Origin: CAWCDJ01 sp963836015
GTDB lineage: Bacteria; Acidobacteriota; Terriglobia; Bryobacterales; Bryobacteraceae
DNA length: 64,000 bases
Direction of reading: 5' to 3'
Assembly: GCA_963836015.1 (NCBI GenBank)
Contig: CAWIIF010000003.1
Span: 124,001-188,000 of the forward strand
Positions 60,322 to 64,000 of this stretch are shown piece after piece (within the stretch, counting starts at the first letter, position 1; the number at the start of each line of letters is the position of its first letter). The position numbers and the translations under genes are program-made. The notes beneath the pieces are model-generated. The model ran no database searches. It saw only the letters and a list, made by a program, of their open reading frames with translations, and was not told the origin of the DNA.

Positions 60322-60894
60322 ATGTTTCTTCATTTCTCAGGTCGTGCGCCGGCTGTCATATTGGCTGGTGTCCTGTATTGGGCTCCAGTGGGATTCGGAC
60401 AAACGGCCAAAGCAGACCATGGCAACGGGGTCACAACGGTCGCGATCGATGGCCTGGCGTGCGGCTCATCCGCGCAAGGCTCGTTTCAGGCGTCGGATTT
60501 CGCAATTGCCGTCACCACGACCTCCGGCAGCGGTGGCGCCGGGGCAGGAAAGACGATCTTCACCGATCTTGCAGTCCTCAAATCTGCCGACAGTTGCAGC
60601 CTGCCGTTGTTCGTTCTGGCCGCCAATGGCCAGTTGATCAAGCGGGTCGTCCTCACCGAAGGCGGCAAGAACGGTGCGCCTGACCTTACCATTACTCTCG
60701 AAAACGCACGGATCGTGAGTTCGTCGCTTCGAAGTTCCGAGTCATCCGCAGACCCGGCAGAAACACTGGACCTATCGTATATGGCCGTCACGATCACCGA
60801 TGGTGCGGGACACACGATTGGGCGGATCGTTCGGGATTCGGGGTCGGTCCCGTTTTCCCCGTTCGTCAGACAGGGCCCTAGCGCCGAGATATAG
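60322..60894 (+). CDS. Secreted Hcp-family (T6SS tube-like) protein
   Basis: 190 residues with an N-terminal signal (VILAGVLYWAPVGFGQTAKA). The rest follows the Hcp fold: GSGGAGAGKTIFTDLAVLK, then LFVLAANGQLIKRVVLTEGG, DLTITLENARIVSSSLRSSE and DLSYMAVTITDGAGH. Hcp forms hexameric rings of the type VI secretion tube, but proper Hcp has no signal peptide and needs other T6SS genes, none of which are here. Stand-alone secreted Hcp-like proteins occur in Acidobacteria and Planctomycetes with unknown roles. GAGGAG precedes the ATG by about eight bases. In the 300 bases upstream (60022-60321) nothing else is recognisable. Confidence 0.75.
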   Translation: MFLHFSGRAPAVILAGVLYWAPVGFGQTAKADHGNGVTTVAIDGLACGSSAQGSFQASDFAIAVTTTSGSGGAGAGKTIFTDLAVLKSADSCSLPLFVLAANGQLIKRVVLTEGGKNGAPDLTITLENARIVSSSLRSSESSADPAETLDLSYMAVTITDGAGHTIGRIVRDSGSVPFSPFVRQGPSAEI

Positions 60895-60915
60895 TGGGAC
60901 CTGCCGGGAGCGGCG

Positions 60916-62106
60916 TCACATGTCGTAATCCGGCAAGTCGAAGTCGTCACTTACGCTCACGCTTCGGCCGATCAGCCAATCTGCAACTCGCGGCACATGC
61001 ATAATCCGGGTCGCCTGATTGCGTATCCATATCCCAAGTGGAGTCTTGGGAACGAACGATGACGCGAACTTCTCGGCCGAAGCCTGCTTGCCTTCGACAA
61101 ATGAACGCAAGCGGTTCTCGTAGATGCGAAAGGCGGCGCGATAGTCGCCTCTCGCACGGATCAACTCGCCCGCCAGCACATAGGCGTCCGTCATCGCAAG
61201 GCCTGTTCCTTCCCCGGCAAGGAGTGATACGGCAGACGCGGCATCTCCAATCAGGATCACCCGGCCTTGGGACCAGGCTTCCATCCGGATTTGGCTGACG
61301 CGGTCGAAATAGATGTCCTCAACTTCTTCCATCGCCTCCAGAATTCGCGGGCTCTCCCAACCCATATCTACGAATATGTCGCGCAGTACGGCTCGCGTTT
61401 CCGCCAGGTTGGAGGGCTCTGGACCGGTCATCAATTCCCCGCGAAAAACAAAGAGAAACATCGTACGATCGTCACGCAGGGCAATTCGCGCGAACTGCCG
61501 TCCAGGCGATGCACGGGCAACGTAAATCAATTCGTCACGCGGCCGGTATCCTTGCACCGCAAAGGTGGCTACGCGGTATCCAAGCCGCTTTTCAAACTGG
61601 CTTTCAGGTCCGAACGTCAGTCGCCGTACGGTTGAATGCAGCCCGTCGGCTCCGACCACGAGGTCGAAATCGCGCGCCGAGCCGTGTTCGAACGCTACCC
61701 GCACTCCGCTTTCGCTTTGCTCGATGCCCGAAATACTGTTGCCAAAGAGGGTTTCGACGCGGTTCTCGATGGTTCGATAGATGATCGCCGCCAAGTCGCC
61801 TCGAGGCAGACTGGTAAATCGCCCCTTGGCGATTCGCAGAAAGACGTCGGTAGAAAATCCGCCTATTTTTTGGCCCTTCTCGTCGAGAAGGCGAAGCTCT
61901 TTGAACGAATAGCCGGCCCTCAGCACCTCGGGCAGGATGCCCATTCGTTCCGCAATCGTATAGCCCACGCCCCAGAAGTCGATTACATAACCACCTGTAC
62001 GGAAGTGCGGCGCCTTCTCAATCAGTGTGGGTTCGTGACCGCTTTGGTGCAGCCAGTGGGCAAGAGCCGGGCCCGCAATACCGGCGCCATTGATGGCTAT
62101 TTTCAT
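60916..62106 (-). CDS. FAD-dependent monooxygenase (PhzS/TetX-like)
   Basis: 396 residues. The nucleotide-binding start is MKIAINGAGIAGPALAHWL (GxGxxG). Other motifs are FWGVGYTIAERMGI, the conserved VVGADGLHSTVRRL (DG motif) and VILIGDAASAVSLLAGEGTG (GD motif that binds the FAD ribityl), then LAMTDAYVLAGEL. The group hydroxylates aromatic or tetracycline-like substrates. TetX-like resistance is only one possibility; substrate and physiological role cannot be predicted. It is convergent with the Hcp-like gene and separated from the UxaE-like gene by 52 bases on the same strand. Confidence 0.87.
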   Translation of the reverse strand: MKIAINGAGIAGPALAHWLHQSGHEPTLIEKAPHFRTGGYVIDFWGVGYTIAERMGILPEVLRAGYSFKELRLLDEKGQKIGGFSTDVFLRIAKGRFTSLPRGDLAAIIYRTIENRVETLFGNSISGIEQSESGVRVAFEHGSARDFDLVVGADGLHSTVRRLTFGPESQFEKRLGYRVATFAVQGYRPRDELIYVARASPGRQFARIALRDDRTMFLFVFRGELMTGPEPSNLAETRAVLRDIFVDMGWESPRILEAMEEVEDIYFDRVSQIRMEAWSQGRVILIGDAASAVSLLAGEGTGLAMTDAYVLAGELIRARGDYRAAFRIYENRLRSFVEGKQASAEKFASSFVPKTPLGIWIRNQATRIMHVPRVADWLIGRSVSVSDDFDLPDYDM

Positions 62107-62158
62107 GGCTCCCTCTCACGACCTTCGGGGCGAGGCGCTTCGCGTCTCGAGGACCGCG

Positions 62159-63412
62159 TCAGTTTCCCAAAAATAGCGGCCGGATATGCCGCTCGAACAG
62201 GTTCGCGGTCACGTTGCGCGAGATCGATTCCTCACACTCTTCCAGCATCCGCAGGTACCGGCTGCCCATCTTGGCCGCCACCTTGTACCCCACGTGCAGC
62301 AACTGCCGCAGGTCCGGATTGAACCCCGCATTCGACTGATCGTGCCGCAGCGCGGAGGTGTACTGCTCCGAAGTCCAGTTGCACACGTCGGCCGGCGAGG
62401 GCAGGCGCGAGTCGTCGATATCGATCACCGCCGCATAGGGCTCACACAACTCCTGCCGGTGTTCGTACGCTTCGGCATACACGTGCCGGGCGAGCGCCAG
62501 GCCGTCGCCGCCCGCCTCGGCGAGCCCGATCAGCTCTTCGAGCCAGGTGGTGCCGGCCGTCTTGATGTGGACACCCGCGCCGAAGCGCGCCAGCCCGCGG
62601 CGCATCGGCCCGTAGATCGAGAATTTGTCGCTGCCCGAATGGACGCTCAACTTGAGGTTGGCGGGAAGCGCGTACTGTCCGGTGGCGAACGCGATCACCG
62701 CCAGGTCGTCGGCGAATTCCTTTTCGAATTGAGCCAGGTCACCCACGTAGTCCACGCCCTTGTTGAAGCGCCCGGTGAACTTGGGAGCGATGGTCTGGAT
62801 GGGGATCTTCTCATCGGCGACCGCCGCCAGGATGACCAGCAATTGCGGCGGCGTCTGCGGCTCGTCGGTCTCGTCCATCGAGATTTCCGTGATGAACGAG
62901 CCCGCTCCTTTGCGGCTTTCGATGTGCCGGTAGATGCGTCCGGCCTCCTGGACCGCGAAGAGGTACTTGCCGGCAATCGCGGCGATGCTCGCGGCAGTCG
63001 TTTCGAAAGGCTCCGCGATGCCCGGGATGTTCAGCCGGCCCGCCAGTTCCGTGTGCCTGGACACAAACGCGTCGAGGTCCGCCGCCGGAGCGGGCCGGCC
63101 GATCGCCGAAGCCACGTCGAGCGTGTAGAAATCGCTGGGCTCGATGAACCGGTCCACGGTCCCCAGGTTGATGTGGTCCGCATCCACGTGATAGGGACGC
63201 TTCCACGCCAGGTCGCGGACCGCCACATCCGCCGCCGCGCGCACGCTAGCCGGCTCGGAGCCCACGATCCCGTGCTCGCGGTTCGACTTGTTCCAGACCG
63301 GGACGACCGCGGCGCCGCGCGCGGCGGCGAGCACGCAGGCCTGCAACTGTGCCTTGGCCTGGTGCGCGAAACGGTCTCCCACTCCCAGGGAGTATTTTTC
63401 TAGGGTCAGCAT
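62159..63412 (-). CDS. Tagaturonate/fructuronate epimerase family protein (UxaE-like)
   Basis: 417 residues. The typical start is LEKYSLGVGDRFAHQAKAQL, broken as EKYSLGVGDRFAHQAKAQL, followed by AVVPVWNKSNREHGIVGSEP, PYHVDADHINLGTVDRF with metal-site Asp/His, FITEISMDETDEPQTP and LKLSVHSGSDKFSIYGP. The family epimerises tagaturonate and fructuronate in uronate catabolism; other members act on related keto-sugars. A divalent metal is expected at the D-x-D-H and H-S-G-S-D-K sites. No uronate cluster is adjacent, so the substrate is a guess. Confidence 0.84.
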   Translation of the reverse strand: MLTLEKYSLGVGDRFAHQAKAQLQACVLAAARGAAVVPVWNKSNREHGIVGSEPASVRAAADVAVRDLAWKRPYHVDADHINLGTVDRFIEPSDFYTLDVASAIGRPAPAADLDAFVSRHTELAGRLNIPGIAEPFETTAASIAAIAGKYLFAVQEAGRIYRHIESRKGAGSFITEISMDETDEPQTPPQLLVILAAVADEKIPIQTIAPKFTGRFNKGVDYVGDLAQFEKEFADDLAVIAFATGQYALPANLKLSVHSGSDKFSIYGPMRRGLARFGAGVHIKTAGTTWLEELIGLAEAGGDGLALARHVYAEAYEHRQELCEPYAAVIDIDDSRLPSPADVCNWTSEQYTSALRHDQSNAGFNPDLRQLLHVGYKVAAKMGSRYLRMLEECEESISRNVTANLFERHIRPLFLGN

Positions 63413-63456
63413 CGGAGTGAAACCAAATTATATTCCATACTGTAAAGGGTTCCCGG

Positions 63457-63990
63457 ATGGCGGCGCGAAGCATCTTCTCTCATACCGATTCCCGTGTTCC
63501 CGCTGGAATGGCCATTGTGGCCCTAAGCATGGTCCTCCTGGTTCTCGGCTTCAGTGCCCGCGAAGCCTGGAGCATCCAGCGCTTCTGGCCGCTGCTCGTG
63601 GTTGGCTTTGGCGTTCTCCGGATCGTTGAGCCATGGCGTCGAATCGGAGGCTGGATCCTGCTAGTGGTGGGTGGTATTGTGCAACTGTCGAACCTCGGCG
63701 TCTTTGGCTTGCCGCAACGCGAACTCGTGCGATACTGGCCGCTCATCGTCGTGCTTGTGGGTCTCTGGGAGTTGGTGAAGGCTCGGAGTGTGGGAGCGAA
63801 AGTCGAGGGGATCGCGGTTGTACTCCTTGGATCCTGGCTGCAGTTATCCTACCTGGGAGCGCCGCAGATCAGTTCCTATCGCGCATGGCCGCTGGTGCTC
63901 GCGGCTATCGGTGCCTGGATGGTGTGGAGAGGTTATTCCTCCTATAGGGCGGCATGCGGCTCGGATGCCGACAGCAACTCCTTCAGGTAA
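63457..63990 (+). CDS. Small multi-helix membrane protein with DUF5668-type repeats
   Basis: 177 residues with repeated hydrophobic segments, each preceded by a W-P-L unit: FWPLLVVGFGVLRIVEPWRR, YWPLIVVLVGLWELV and AWPLVLAAIGAWMVWRGYSS. The pairs AIVALSMVLLVLGF and GGWILLVVGGIVQLSNLGV complete about six helices. The 'FWPL...G..L' units are typical of DUF5668/LiaF-TM-type proteins, some of which act in envelope-stress signalling. The C-terminal tail (ACGSDADSNSFR) is polar. The gene ends 10 bases before the window edge; its neighbour is not visible. Confidence 0.7.
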   Translation: MAARSIFSHTDSRVPAGMAIVALSMVLLVLGFSAREAWSIQRFWPLLVVGFGVLRIVEPWRRIGGWILLVVGGIVQLSNLGVFGLPQRELVRYWPLIVVLVGLWELVKARSVGAKVEGIAVVLLGSWLQLSYLGAPQISSYRAWPLVLAAIGAWMVWRGYSSYRAACGSDADSNSFR

Positions 63991-64000
63991 TCGCCCCACA

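Noticed and set aside
1..64000. CRISPR arrays or phage structural genes
   Set aside because: No regularly spaced short repeats, cas genes or capsid/tail genes were seen anywhere in the window.

Overview
The window looks like a high-GC acidobacterial chromosome, most likely of the Solibacter/Bryobacter type (Bryobacterales). The inference rests on gene families: a MacB/FtsX-like orphan permease of the acidobacterial duplicated type, an Oar-like TonB-dependent receptor with a carboxypeptidase-regulatory domain, ECF sigma factors of the acidobacterial type paired with Ser/Thr protein kinases, Tat-type Gfo/Idh/MocA oxidoreductases with PmoA-like and TIM-barrel partners, an SBBP-repeat protein and a UxaE-like epimerase. 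No rRNA or other phylogenetic marker is present, so this assignment is inferred.

Bases 1-13.7 kb are ordinary chromosome. They hold a left-truncated BNR-repeat protein, a large acyl-CoA dehydrogenase (frameshifted) overlapping an ETF:quinone oxidoreductase, an ADOP permease, a thiol-redox pair (TPR-thioredoxin protein and a stand-alone DsbD N-terminal domain) followed by a 29-residue membrane peptide, etfB-etfA, and a DUF4287/DUF5655 protein. The acyl-CoA dehydrogenase, EtfBA and ETF-QO together form an electron route from acyl-CoA to the quinone pool.

A tRNA-Val(CAC) gene at 13768-13844 is the left end of a 19-kb genomic island. The last 50 bases of the tRNA region (13797-13846) are repeated exactly at 32780-32829 as an orphan tRNA 3' end, the usual attL/attR pattern. 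No integrase is recognisable between them. The left part of the island carries a complete ISL3-family IS with 42-43 bp inverted repeats and an 8-bp target duplication. Next to it is a second ISL3 transposase fused in frame to the first 114 residues of a CoA-disulfide-reductase-like protein.

The core of the island (16.5-24.9 kb) is a metal/redox cassette: a NifX-like protein, an MBL-fold remnant, TrmO, a DUF364 protein, a desulforedoxin-like zinc ribbon, a peroxiredoxin, a PadR regulator with a Cys/His-rich N-terminus, a CDF metal exporter, a CcmH-like protein, a C_GCAxxG_C_C protein and a VKOR-DsbA-rhodanese fusion. The peroxiredoxin has an in-frame TGA exactly at the peroxidatic cysteine, followed at the right distance by a hairpin with a GGUC loop. 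I read it as a selenoprotein with its bacterial SECIS. Several island promoters share a GTG-N7-CAC dyad overlapping the -10 region, suggesting a common regulator.

The right part of the island (24.9-32.8 kb) holds a racemase, an IS fragment, a sugar-catabolism cluster (Gfo/Idh, PmoA-like, TIM-barrel isomerase) flanked by two decayed genes, a small zinc ribbon and an outer-membrane beta-barrel.

From 32.9 kb onwards come two ECF sigma/Ser-Thr kinase loci, a third kinase (frameshifted) and a kinase remnant, an LCM-type methyltransferase, the Oar-like receptor, two paralogous beta-barrel proteins, an HNH protein and a Gfo/Idh oxidoreductase. A gluconate-dehydrogenase-like operon follows, in which subunit 3 and the GMC flavoprotein are paired with a nine-heme cytochrome. 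The remaining genes are a LamG-like protein, a PEP-mutase-family enzyme, a broken SBBP protein, a secreted Hcp-like protein, an FAD monooxygenase, a UxaE-like epimerase and a DUF5668-type membrane protein.
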